This document shows, piece by piece, positions 1 through 10,788 of a stretch of DNA of 64,000 nucleotides (within the stretch, counting starts at the first letter, position 1; each line of letters opens with the position of its first letter). Made by a program: the position numbers and the translations under genes. The stretch comes from Bryum argenteum (Eukaryota > Streptophyta > Bryopsida > Bryales > Bryaceae). The stretch spans positions 21,263,001 through 21,327,000 of the forward strand of contig CM073321.1 of NCBI GenBank assembly GCA_037043015.1, read 5' to 3'. The notes under the pieces are model-generated. The model had not been told where the DNA came from. It did not search any database and worked only from the letters and a program-made list of their open reading frames with translations.

Positions 1-894
1 TGAATCTGTGAAGCCCTCAGATGAGGAGTTTTCAAAGTTTAGACACCAACCATTCAAAACTTGCGGCGACTCAAGTATGAACATGGATTTTCAAATCCTT
101 CGCTTCATCGTCCACCCCTGACAATTGAGAGCTCAAGTAAACAATTCGGAAGCTTCACGCAAATTTTGGAAAAATCAGAAAAAAACCTTATACGCACTCA
201 ATCAACCACCCCGTCCCCATTCACAATGCAAACCGACATGCCTCTCGCTGTTCATGAACCTCTGAGATGACGAGTGTAATGCACCCCCGACTGCCCCAAT
301 CAGGAGCTCCATATCGATGCTCTATTACAAGCCGATGAGTACTACCAGATTAATAGACGGATCCTCATTCAAGGTGGAAATTATATAAGTGAGATTGGTG
401 TGATACTTACAGCTCTAGGGATGCGGAAATCGTAGTGTGTCTAAAACTCACGTGCTCGCTTTGATTCCTATTCTCAAAGTCCTTTCTAGTGTGCACTCTG
501 CCTACTTAAGTATCTACAAAAGGTTGCGTGAATGTAGATCCGGAACTCACGTTTGAAATGTCGATGTTGACGTTGTTTGAAGCCTCCTCTAGAATTGTCA
601 CCCTTCCACCAACTCCAGAAGCCATATACAGATATACTGCGGATTTCCAAAACCCTAAATCTGAAAGCTAATACAATATAGTACTTGGAGTATTTCAGTA
701 GTCCCCTGAGAGTCCACACCACCTTGTGATTCACTAATATTTGCATAATAGCTAATCTTGTCATGACAAAGCTGACAGAATGTAGTCATTTCAACCACTT
801 CGTGGCTCCACCTATATTCAAACTCCATCGTCACATGCTATACTCTAATTTCAGGGTTTCTAGAACAATGTTGTAACCTCCTTAATCTAATTTT
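1..894. other. Unassigned intergenic DNA
   Basis: I see no convincing gene, repeat or RNA here. The open frames are short (under 95 codons), lack recognisable motifs and show no matched splice sites. The stretch has ordinary mixed composition and may be decayed repeat. Confidence 0.4.
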
Positions 895-1125
895 CTAAAG
901 CAATGCACTTTGACAAAACCTATTCCTCTCCAAACGGCGCACACGCAATTTGTGGCAGGCGGAGGATTGCACAGTGGCTCCCTCCCCCGAATCGTAAACC
1001 CTCGATGGGCAAATGCCGGCACCGGCTAGCGCACCGGCCCCGACCCGGCTCGCTGCACCGGCACCGGCCTGGTTGGCTGCACCGGCCTTCCACCAGTACC
1101 GGAACGGGCACCGGATTGGCAAATC
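895..1125. repeat. CACCGGC-rich GC patch
   Basis: A GC-rich island in AT-rich DNA with irregular copies of CACCGGC and ACCGGC between about 1016 and 1112. Open frames on both strands through it are low-complexity (Ala, Gly, Pro, Arg) and are best read as products of the repeat. It resembles in style, but does not match, the GTACCGGC array at 29170-29340. It could be the GC-rich end of an unrecognised transposon. Confidence 0.45.
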
Positions 1126-1254
1126 AAGTATGTTTTCCTTTCTTTTTTCTAATATAAATATAAATATCTGTTCTTATTTATTCCCTACTCGTTTCTAACA
1201 ATCAATGTATAAAAATGTTGGAAAAATTACAATCATGAACCAAACTAGTGACCT

Positions 1255-1640
1255 TGTTGAAAACTAGATTGCTCGTAGTTACTAAGAGTAAATAGAGTTG
1301 ATTGAGTATGTAGAGAGGGTTGGACCAATAGGGTCTTATCGTATATGGAGAGTGCTTGTCTACAAGAGCCTTATCGTGTGTAGTGAAGGATGGACCACTA
1401 GAGCCTTATCGTATGTAGAGAGAGAAGGTCCTCTAGTGGTCTATCCTTTGTAGAGCGATCTTGATCACTCAAACCTTATCTTTGTTGTAGCACCTAGTGC
1501 CTGCACTTGGATATATAAGTAAGTGCTTAGAATAAGTGAGTATCTCATTCAAGCATTTTTTGCTCTACTTTGTAAGCTTTGAGTGTGTAATATTCTTTCT
1601 CTCCCTCTATTGAATCTCAATAGACCTCTCTACTAGGGTA
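1255..1640 (+). mobile_element. Solo LTR of a Ty1/Copia family
   Basis: This block starts TGTTGAAAACTAG and reads through to about 1640. Along its length it matches the reverse complement of the LTR at 61604-61983: shared stretches include the start, CTTGTCTACAAGAG-like text, TATATAAGTAAGTGCTTAGA and the CCCTCTATTGAATCTCAA end. There is no polypurine tract or integrase sequence before it and no primer-binding site after it, so it is a solo LTR or a fragment. Its right edge is uncertain by about 10-20 bases. It is clearly diverged from the 61.6-kb copy, so it is an older insertion. Confidence 0.75.
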
Positions 1641-1902
1641 ATGTGATTCTAGTGAATTTTTTCACTAATATGTAAATCTTACATGTAATTTAAGTCTAGG
1701 TATATTGGAATAGGATATGTATAATTGAAATTTTTCTTGGTGAATACTCTTGTTCTCACTATTTGATGGCATCATTAGTCATTTCCCCATACATAAATGC
1801 AATCATTGTATTCTTGCACTACACAATGCATTACACAATTGTATACCATTGCAAAACGTCTAATCATACTATACTTAATCAAGCTCATATCATCCCAATA
1901 TA

Positions 1903-2565
1903 CTAAAAATAGGGTTTCTCAAATACCTCCTTCAATTCTCCAACACTTGTCTCGCATCCCTCCTCCATGCCATTCGTTGCCTCTTGATGATCCAAACGCT
2001 CTGCACTTTTGTACACATCAGTGACTCTTTTCTCTTCAAAGATTGTTGTTGCACCTTCCGATCCATCCTCTTCTTCTCCCAATTGATTCTGATCCTAAAT
2101 ACATATCACAAATATATTAATTCACATACTCGTTCAGAACTTGAAAGCCTATCATTGAGCTAAACCAAAACTCAAAGCGTACTTTAATACCTCTGCTTTA
2201 GACTCCACACTTTCATCGTCATCACCATATAAGCCCAAAGACTTGCTAGATGTTGTGGACTGCCTCCTATGGCCTTGCTTATCTCCTTCTTCAGCTTCAT
2301 TAGTTCCAACACTCTCTAGGACACTCTTAAGGTTCATTGTTCGCATCTTGATGTTCTGCCTAAATGGTGGAAGCACTTCATCGTCATACAATATATCGTA
2401 ATCGTTCGGCTCCCGTTCATCGCTATTTGAGCTACTCCCACTTTGCTTCCGCATAGCACTACGCTTGAGTGCCTTCGAATTTCTAATTCCAGTACCACCT
2501 CTCAGCTTCTTCTTCTTCTTAGCGATATCCTTTCCTCTCTCACTGACATTTCCAAATTCGTCCAT
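1903..2565 (-). CDS. MULE-associated small accessory protein, copy A (two exons)
   Basis: I read exon 1 as 2565-2191 (125 codons from ATG to a phase-0 donor GAG|GTATTA), an intron 2190-2095, and exon 2 as 2094-1903 ending TAG. The protein of about 188 residues has a Lys-rich start (KKKKKLRGG), a central core DYDILYDDEVLPPFR with IKMR downstream, and an acidic Ser-rich tail. Copy B at 28351-28974 has the same core, an exon 1 of exactly equal length and an intron of 99 bp against 96 bp here. The gene is divergent from the transposase gene that begins near 3480. The family and function are unknown; a DNA-binding or regulatory partner of the transposase is only an inference. Exon 2 diverges after the shared FEEKRVTD motif, so the C-terminus is less certain. 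Confidence 0.6.
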
Positions 2566-2990
2566 AATGCTTGCAATGTGCAAGGGGAGAATTCTATGAG
2601 TCGTTCTAGCTCAATAACCTTCTGGTTCCTTGTGACAAATGAAGAGGTTGAACTCTAGATTTCTACTCCTATATATTTGTTTTTAGATTCCACTAACACT
2701 TTCAAATCAACAAACGCATACAGACTGCCATCTCGATTTTAACGTGTCTGACACTCCATTATAAGCTAATTGTTAAACGCAACCAATATCTAAGTTAATC
2801 CCTGACAAAGATGGCCGCCGCACATCACCATCTACACATACTTATTATTATGTGGCATCTAATATGTTTAAGCCTAAATACTACATGCAATTTACTGATT
2901 CCAATTTGAATAAGTACTCTTATTAACTTACTTCCAAGCCATCATGCCCATGCATTACATCATCCATTACCTTTACGTTTTTTAAGAACA
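2566..2990. promoter_or_regulatory. Upstream region of the MULE A accessory gene
   Basis: AT-rich DNA with no supported coding sequence, lying just 5' of the small gene. The matching stretch in copy B is about 27950-28350. It probably contains the promoter; no single TATA box stands out enough to mark. Confidence 0.3.
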
Positions 2991-3480
2991 AATTACGTCA
3001 GATGCGTCTTAGATTTCAAACCCTAAACCACTCCAGTCAATTTCTATATAAACATTTGCAAATCACATGAACATCTCTTTCTCTGCTTAATTGTTGGAGC
3101 TCCCTCCTCTTTGCGTCCATCATTGCTTCCTCTGCTATCTTGACTCCTGCTCTAGATGTCATAGTGATTAGGTCTGAAGAGTCACGTCCACCTATCTGCA
3201 TTCCTATAGGAGTGGATGGATTGGCAGAAATTACTCCGTCGTAGCTTGGAATTTGATTTGAGTATGATGTGTCCTCTCTGTCATTAGAGAACAAAGTCCT
3301 AGATTCAGTCACTGAGCTTGTCTAGTACTCCGTTGTCGTCCAACCAGTAACCTTCAAGAATAACGCAATGATGTGGAAGTTGCTTCCCGGACAGTACCGC
3401 CTTTACGCCTTGACAGAGTCTGTCGTGAACACCTCCACTGTGCTCCTCAGTCCCCATAGCTCGTCTACTATATGCACAGT
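2990..3480 (-). pseudogene. Third MULE reading frame, copy A (decayed)
   Basis: On the minus strand a frame reads TTTEY, then LFSNDRED, SYDGVI and VKIAEEAMMDAKRRE. Copy B, on the plus strand at 27443-27946, reads TSTEYW, CFSNQRED, SQDGV and VEDAMIDVGEED in the same order, so both copies share a once-coding stretch between the transposase gene and the small gene. Copy A has an in-frame TAG where B has Trp, and the upstream part changes frame. The start is not defined. It could be a further exon of the small gene instead of a separate gene. Confidence 0.35.
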
Positions 3481-5974
3481 TGTTCGAGTATTTCCTCGTG
3501 TCAAGGTTGAATCGGGTCTTGAAGTCCGTATTGACATATCTCATTCATCAGACGACGAAAACATGTCGTCGGTCCAGACCCGTCGCCCTCCGTCGAAGCT
3601 TCCTTCTCCCTCTTCCAAGTTTGGAAATAGTCTCAGATCCACCCCCTCATCTCTTTCCTCCCCGCAAATTGCAAAACCTAAAAATATCCTTCCCTCTCTC
3701 CGCTGACTTGGTAGATTGTCTCGAAACAAAATTATTGTCAAAAAAATTGATTTTAATTCCATTTGTACTATCAAAGTTTCCTTCCTACCTCCATCTTTCA
3801 ATTGTGATGTCCTCTACATACTCTCTCCCGTTCTTCCATCCACTATTCACAAAGTTGCCAAATGTATGGAGGGGATGGATAAACGTTACGACGGGCATGT
3901 TTGGACCAAGACGCTGACTACCAACATCAGCAACAACCTAGGGTTATCCTTCCGCTACTCTAACTGTGTAGGTCATCTACAATGCTACAATATGAATTGC
4001 GACTTCTTGCAATGACCCCACCGTAGAGAAAAAGTGAACGAGGTGGAGTTCGATGGCATTAGCAAGGATCTCTTTGGAGTGGGCGAAGCGCCCCCTCCTT
4101 CTTCAACGCTCATTTGTAAGATTTGCAAAGAACCTCCCGTTTGTGTTGCTCTGTGCTCTTCCAAAATCTATTACATTTTCGAAGAGGATAGTCAAGGGCG
4201 GACATGTGTGCATATTGGTGTCTACAAACATCCTGTGAAGGACGGAGACTACAGATGTGCACGTAAAGTAATAGATGAGTTAATAGAGGAGCACGTAGAA
4301 CGTAACCTACAAGTCACAATTTCCAAAATAGTCATGGAGACAAGCAAGGACTTACTAGGTGACTTTTTTCTCCGTGATGAAGGTGACCCTAAAACCTCCA
4401 AGCTCACTCTCGAAGAGCTAGAACCTATCTTTGATCAATGGAAAGAGTTGAACTCTCCGAGCGTCAGAAATTCTATCACCACTTTCAATCACTTGCGTAG
4501 ATATAGTGTTCTCAATGGGATCACCAAGCTTAAAGGCCTTAGCAACTAGGCTTACATCCAACGTAACATGTTTCCCGGCCAGGGAGACGAATCTAATAAA
4601 GTCTTCAACTTCAAGATGTCTGAGGTTGGCCACGGTAGTGGTGTTGACCTTGTTTGGCGTATGTAGCTCGAAGATGACCTGTCCCACGCGTGGATGATGT
4701 TTGACCATGTCAAGTTTGTTGAGAATCGGACCACCATGGCGTGCCACATTTATGACTCAAAAATCTTTCGCATTCTAACGAATGCGTGTTGTAATTTCTA
4801 GTTTGAGAACATAGAAGCTCAAATTGTCTTCTGGAAGAACCTCAACAACGTCATGGCTAGGAACGGAGTACCAAAGCCGCAGTTCCAAGGATTTATGGTT
4901 GACACTGCTCAAGCCAACTCGAACGTTGTGCGCATCATTTACGGCTCTAGAAACCGTGAAATGCCAATGGGAGGTCGCAAACGGACTTGCTACTTCCATT
5001 GGACGCAACCCCTAAGGAAATAAACCAAACAATACATTGTGCACGAGCTGCAAGATCAACATCGGGTTTTTTGTAGGGAGTACAAAGATGCACGCACCAT
5101 GGATAAGGGTGAGACGCGATTCTGAGCAATCAGAGCGTGGTGGGCGTCTTTGAAGGCCACCTCAGAAGTTGGATTGGGTCACCTGGAATACTGGCTTGTA
5201 TTCTCGCACTTCCGGTACAGGCAGTGGGGTGGCTTCATGGAACTAGTGAGTCCGCACTTACTGTAGCAAATTTGTAGACGTCTTTTTATCTCTAGTAAAT
5301 CTGAAAAAAAATTACTATTTTACTAGGAAATATTCTAAATTTGTAAGTTTTAAAATTTTTAAACATTTAAATTACAAAATTTTTAGTTTTTAAGTTTTAA
5401 AAATTTTCTATTTTTAAAAGATACTTGCGTCGATGTAAGTATGGTCGCGTCTAGATCTTTTAGTAGAATTTGGTGGTTAGTAAGTCGATAATTGTTGGAC
5501 CTTGCAGGAAATGAAATATTCTACAGATGAGCTTGCAAAGATGGCTTCATGTAACCTTGCGGAATCCGGTCAGAACAAATGGTTGCAAGCATCCGACAAC
5601 AAGGGTAGGGACTTGTACGTTGCAACCGTTGATAATTTTGTTCGCGCTTTCCTCCAATGCGTAAGTTACCATAGATTCAACGGACGTAACAAGGGTGGTG
5701 GTGGACCATCACCCGCAAAACTTAAGCTTTGTCTTGCCTATAATACCGCACATCCATGCGGCAATCCATCAAACCTGACAAAGACACTTATGGAATATCC
5801 AGGAGCTGAGAAGTTGAGTAACCGCGACGCCTACCTTGAAGGAGCTAAGGTATTTGGTTCCATAAAACGTAAGGCGGATATTCCAACTGGAGCTGATGAT
5901 GAAACTCATAAACCTGACATTGTGAGCTACTCATGTCCTTGAATAGGAAGGGTTACCAATCTCGTGCTGAGAAT
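3480..5974 (+). pseudogene. MULE transposase, copy A, 5' part (decayed)
   Basis: This is the N-terminal and catalytic part of a Mutator-like transposase, recognisable by alignment with the better copy at 23991-27437. In order it shows a Ser/Pro-rich start, a zinc-binding block (NCVGHLQCYN, then CKICKEPPVCVALC), a region like the MULE DDE core (TCYFHWTQ) and, after an intron, AKMASCNLAESGQNKWLQ. The intron runs 5246-5507 (GTGAGT...TTGCAG), the same place and phase as in copy B. Several in-frame stops interrupt it. Where copy B keeps Trp or Gln, copy A often has TGA or TAG, as expected from C-to-T or G-to-A decay. It breaks at about 5974 where a CACTA-like element is inserted and resumes at 18130. 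Confidence 0.7.
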
Positions 5975-5989
5975 GTCCGCCTTGATACT

Positions 5990-7115
5990 TTGATGTCTAA
6001 GAGGACATCCCGATTTGTTGGATGTCTAATATGATGTCTTACAGACTTAGAGGACGTCGAGACGGGGATGTTTAGGGATGTTTGTCGAAACGTCTAAGTT
6101 TTTTCGATGTCTGACTAGACATCGCGTAAGACATCAAGATGCCATGCTGGCAAGGGATTTTGGACCAGGAAGGTAAAAACGACCAAAAGTTACCGGTGGA
6201 CAGGGTAAAATGCATTTCTAATGTTAAAAAAGTAGGTGAATGGGCAGCAATTTTCAAAAGCGAAAAGAATCGTCAAACTTTTGATTTTTTTGAATTTTTT
6301 TATTCCTATTATATTAAATCAGTATGAGACGTGGCAATATTGAAAATACTCATTTCAAGGTATTCTCACTATTTTTTCATTGGTCTATTTTTTGATAATA
6401 TTGAAATATAAAATTACATTCCAATAAAAAATATATTTCGTAAATTTTTATTATATTAAAACATATTAGATATTATAATTCTGTAAAAAAATTTTGATTT
6501 AAAAATATTTAAATATTTGAAAAATATTATATATATATATATATTATAATATCTATAATATAACAATGGTGCCTAAAAATAGAATTTCAAAGTAAAAGTA
6601 ATTTTGTGGATATTTAATCGTCAAAAAACACGTGGACATAGATAAAAAAAGTTATTTACAGCGCTTTATCTACATGGCAACAAAAACTCCACGTCGGGCC
6701 ACTTGACAAGTCATAAAACATCTAGTCGGATGTCTAACACGATGTCCAACTTACCATAACTACGGTCAGGCATGAATGTCCGCGTAGACGTCTACTGGGA
6801 TGTCTATGAAGATGGTTTGCACGACATCCATTTAGACGTCATTTACCAAAAAGCGGCACTACTTAAGGGTATCTTAAGAATAATATCAACTTCTTCACTT
6901 ACTGCTTGTCCTTCATTGGCAATTTGGGGCAGGTCTCTAATTAGGTTCTGTCTCTGATAACCCTCAATCCTCGATTACTTAAAGAAAATATTTTAAAAAA
7001 TAAAAATAATAAACAGTATTTTTGGCTTACTTCAAGGAGAAATTAAATATTACTGATTACTTACAAATTAGAGTATTATAGTCTATTGGCAAGATTATAC
7101 GTTACTCTATCATTT
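5990..7115. repeat. Left subterminal GATGTCT region of the CACTA element
   Basis: GATGTCT-like heptamers and their complements cluster at 5994-6140 and again at about 6715-6845. Between them (6290-6660) is AT-rich DNA with a short TA run near 6529-6542. No gene is supported in this stretch. Confidence 0.6.
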
Positions 7116-7120
7116 ACAAC

Positions 7121-7887
7121 TGTTAGCCGGGGTACGGGTATGGAGATGCCCGAGGTATGAGAACGGGGAAGGTAAAGGTAGGAAACAGGGAGAAGACCGG
7201 GGCTTGGAGACGACGCTCACAATTACTCCCAGGGTCCGGGTAGGGTATGGCGGTCGTTGACCGGGCCGCAATCACCTAGTGATTAATTCGGTCGGGCGAG
7301 CCAGTCCTGAGCGGCCGAGGTATGATCGAGGGGGGTCAAGAGCCAGGGTTACAGTCTCCCGGGGTGACTCGTCCTTGGCTCACTTCCACGGCCACGGTGC
7401 TGGTTCGGCGAGACAGATCCTTGGGCGGGGCGTTTGCGACGGCAGCTGCACAACCACGTGAGAGATTGAGACACCACGGCTCCGACTCAGTGACTACCAC
7501 GGTGCCAAGGCCTCCGCAGACAGAAGCGCGATTAGAGGAGGGTAGTAGAAAATAGATAGAGGCGGGGTAAGATAGAATTGGACTGAGTCCTGTGTTTGCA
7601 TTGAATTGGAGAATGCCGTAAGGCTACAAAGTTCGTGAGTACGCACTCGTGGCTAACATCCTGTTCTAGCAATACAAGGAGCTGCTATTGTATCATTCTA
7701 CCCTTATTTATAATAAAACCTAATCCCTTGCGCTGCCCTTCGACTTTACTGCCTGTGTCCACGGTCTCGATCCTCGTGGTCCTCGATCATTGTGTCCTTG
7801 GCCTCGAGCCCCGGGGTCGTCGTTAATTCCCCGGTCTCCCGTGGGTTTGTGGTCTTGATGATGATACCCGTGGTTCGGCGGGTAACA
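7121..7887 (-). repeat. 3' LTR of the Gypsy element
   Basis: 767 bp, TGTTAGCCGG...GGTAACA on the plus strand. It is identical to the partner LTR over long stretches; the differences are concentrated in the last 105 bases or so. Because the element reads on the minus strand, this copy lies at the 3' end of the transcript. Confidence 0.93.
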
Positions 7888-7905
7888 TTTTGCCCTCCTT
7901 GCGAG
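7888..7905 (-). other. Polypurine tract of the Gypsy element
   Basis: Read on the minus strand, AAGGAGGGCAAAA lies directly against the 3' LTR. This is the expected place and composition for the plus-strand primer. Confidence 0.7.
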
Positions 7906-7991
7906 TGCAATTCGTCCTCGAATTGCTGACTTAGCGCGCGTGGGGGGCGGGCCTCTGTTCGTCCAGCTTGCTCCCGGGAAATTGCCGACCG

Positions 7992-9537
7992 CTACGAGGG
8001 GGTTCTTCGCCGTGGTACAGTACGACGGAGTGTCGTCGGCCACTCGCCGATGTATCGAGACATGGTTTCCTCGAAAATTGAGCGCATGTGTATACACATC
8101 GAACACCGTACCCCTAAGGTCCGATTGCATGCGAGGCACTTTGTCGCCCTGTAGTCTCGAGTTGGCATAATGTGCGGTGAGGTCCGGGTGTTCGTGGAAA
8201 TAACGCAACACGAATCGCATGGACTCGAGGCCTCGTCTCCGTCTTCATCCGCGTCTTCCATGTTCCACCCCTCCTGTTCCTCCTTCTGGAGGAGGATTTG
8301 CCTGTGTCTGGCGAGAGATAACGGGGAGGGTATTACTCGCAACGGGGAGAACATGGGCAGGGGGTCCGAGTGGGCTACCGGGGACTCGGCCCGAGTCGGC
8401 CATGGGTAAGTACCATCCGGATTTTGTCTCACCGGGGACTCGTACTGTGTAGGTGGTGACAGAACCGGAAGGTGGTATGGGGGCGAGCTTGCCGAGGGGT
8501 GCTGCCGCGGAGACTGGTGTGGCGTCTGTTCGTGGTCTGTAAACCCCTCAGGTATGTCCACCCTCTCTTCTCCAATTTGTGTCGGGAATTGATAGATGCC
8601 TTCCCCGGAGTTAGTGTCCATTGCCCTGTCCCCGGCGTGTGTAGGGGTCGGCTGCTCGTGGATGTCCTCCTCCTCCTGTATGTTGTCATAATCCTCCTCG
8701 TGGGTGTATGTCCGGGGCTGGGTCAATTCTGGTTCCTCCATGGGTTGAGGTTGTACCTCCTCGTCATCCTCTCTGAGGAAGGGTTCGCCTTGGCTGCCCC
8801 AGGTGTTGTCGGAGCCCTCAAGCTCCAATGCGATTAATGCATCACCTGTGCATTGATCAAGGAATGCTACGGGGGGTTCTTCCGATGTGTGTGGTTCCGA
8901 TTGCAGCATGTGGTATGCTCTGGTGGCGATAATTCTAGCCGTGTGATTCGTCCAAGCCACCTTGTTGGCCAAACCACGGGTCGGGCATGTTTGGATTGTT
9001 CCGTGTGATATCGTAAACGTCGAACTTGCCTCCTCCTCGGACAGGGTACCCGTGGGTGTAAACCGTGGTGTCGGGCTGTGGCAGACTGCTCCTGTGCGGT
9101 GACCAGCTAGTGACCCCCGTGCCATCCCAACCGAAGAATTGGTGGAGGTACCTCGGGGAGTACCTAACGAGGACCCCTTCCACGACCCCGGCCACCTCGG
9201 TGTTGTTAGGATCCTCCTGCTGCCGCTCCCTCATTGAGGCGATAAATGCCCTGCATCGTCCGAGGTCAATATTCTCACGGAGGTGGTTTGCGTATCGCAA
9301 CAATCCTGCCTCGGTGAGCCATTCAACGTCGGGGTACTTCTTCCACTCCGCGATCTGCCGTGGGACGTACAGTGGCTTCCGCTCCCGGGGGGCACCGCGC
9401 GCCATGGCTGCTAACACCTGCAAGGGGTCCGAACTGGGAGCAAGGATGGGTAGACAGAGCAAAAGACGCGAAAAGCAATGCGCACGAAAGTGAGCTGATG
9501 TTGCAAAAAAGAGAGTTCTCCCCGGGGAAGTCCGCAC
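7992..9537 (-). other. Extra 3' coding stretch of the Gypsy element (fossil)
   Basis: Between the integrase end and the 3' LTR lies about 1.5 kb of open minus-strand sequence that is not pol. The upstream part has a basic, Trp-containing segment (AEWKKYPDVEWLTEAGLLRY). The downstream part is very rich in Pro, Glu and Asp and ends in a cysteine cluster with CDSCC and KCLACN...RCSMC spacing, suggestive of metal binding. Elements of the Athila/Tat group are known to carry additional 3' reading frames. I see no signal peptide or clear membrane anchor, so an envelope role is not supported. Confidence 0.6.
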
Positions 9538-9546
9538 TATTTGAGT

Positions 9547-10653
9547 TTACACTGACTGCGGCGGTGGGAGAGTAGTGGTAATGATGGCTCTGTCCGTGGC
9601 GGCGGTGTCTGTTTTTATAGAATAGAGTGATGGTGTCTCGGGGGTAGAATCTGGTGATGATGCCTCGGGCGGAACTTGGGGGGTAATTATGGTGTTGATG
9701 TGGCATTCCTCGGGAGTAGATTCATGATTGGGACGTCTTGTGTTTGGGCCCTGGATGACATGGATGTGGCTTATGTATGCACATGGGATGTGCATGGGTA
9801 TGGCCTCGGTAGGGGAGGTCGCTTTTGCAGCTAAGTCCCATGGACTGGTTTTGTGCTTTTGGATTGTGATTCTTCCGTGCCCCTGGATCTGTTCCTCGGT
9901 GTTGTGGGTGTGTGTGTCTTCCGCGGGTCCTGTACGTGTCCGCCTGTGTTCATTCCCCGGGGTTTTTGCCTGGCTTGGCCTGATGCCTTGGGTGTTTGGT
10001 GACCCGAGTTGTGTGTCCTCGGCTGGCGTGGCCTGTGTCCGTTTGTTAGCTAGATCCATGTGGTTTTCTTCCATGTCCCGTGCCTCGGATGCCAACGTGG
10101 TGTGAATATCCTGTAGGCTTAGGAATGTCCTGGGTTGTGGTGCTGTAGTGTAGTATTGTTTCAGTTTTGTGGCGTTGACTATCGAGGCGTGGGGGTCGTA
10201 GTTCGTGCTGTTGACGAGGAGTACGGTATTGTTAGGTAGAACCAACTGTACCGTATATGGGCCATGCCATATCGACTCAAATTTAGACCGTTTGAGTTTG
10301 GGGTCTCGGGGGCACCAAAGTACTTGGTCACCCTTTTGAAACACCCGTGGAGGCTGCGTTCCCTGGAAATGGCGGGCCGTCAGGGTCTGTTTGTGATGTA
10401 TGTGCGATGTAGCCAGGGTTCTAATTTCTTCGAGGTGGTGTAGGACGTTGATGCGGGCTGCCAAAGACCTGCAATGGGGTGTAATCCCTCGGTGTAGTGT
10501 TTGGAACGTTGGTACGATGTACTCCGTGGGAAGCGGGGGTTGAGTACCGTAAACCATTTCGAACGGGTGGCATTTGTGGCGGTTTTGACGGCGACACGGT
10601 AAGCCCAGAGTGCGGCCGTAGACAATCATCCCATCCGCTTTGATTTGCGTCAC
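9547..10653 (-). other. Integrase C-terminal region of the Gypsy element (fossil)
   Basis: It contains HPFEMVYGTQPPLPTEY, VFQKGDQVLWCPRD and WHGPYTV (the GPY-type module) in the usual order, followed by a long hydrophilic tail. No chromodomain is recognisable. Confidence 0.75.
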
Positions 10654-10788
10654 AAATCTTTTTCAAAGATATTAATTAGTGTCTTGTTTGTCGACTCTGC
10701 CGCCCATTTCCCCGAGGGTAATACACACCGCTGTCTTTGGTGCGATGTTTGATAACGTGGTTATCGGCGAGGTCCTGTATGACGGTAT

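Noticed and set aside
7279-7555. Short plus-strand frames repeated at 15479-15755
   Set aside because: They are identical because they lie in the two LTRs; the element codes on the other strand.
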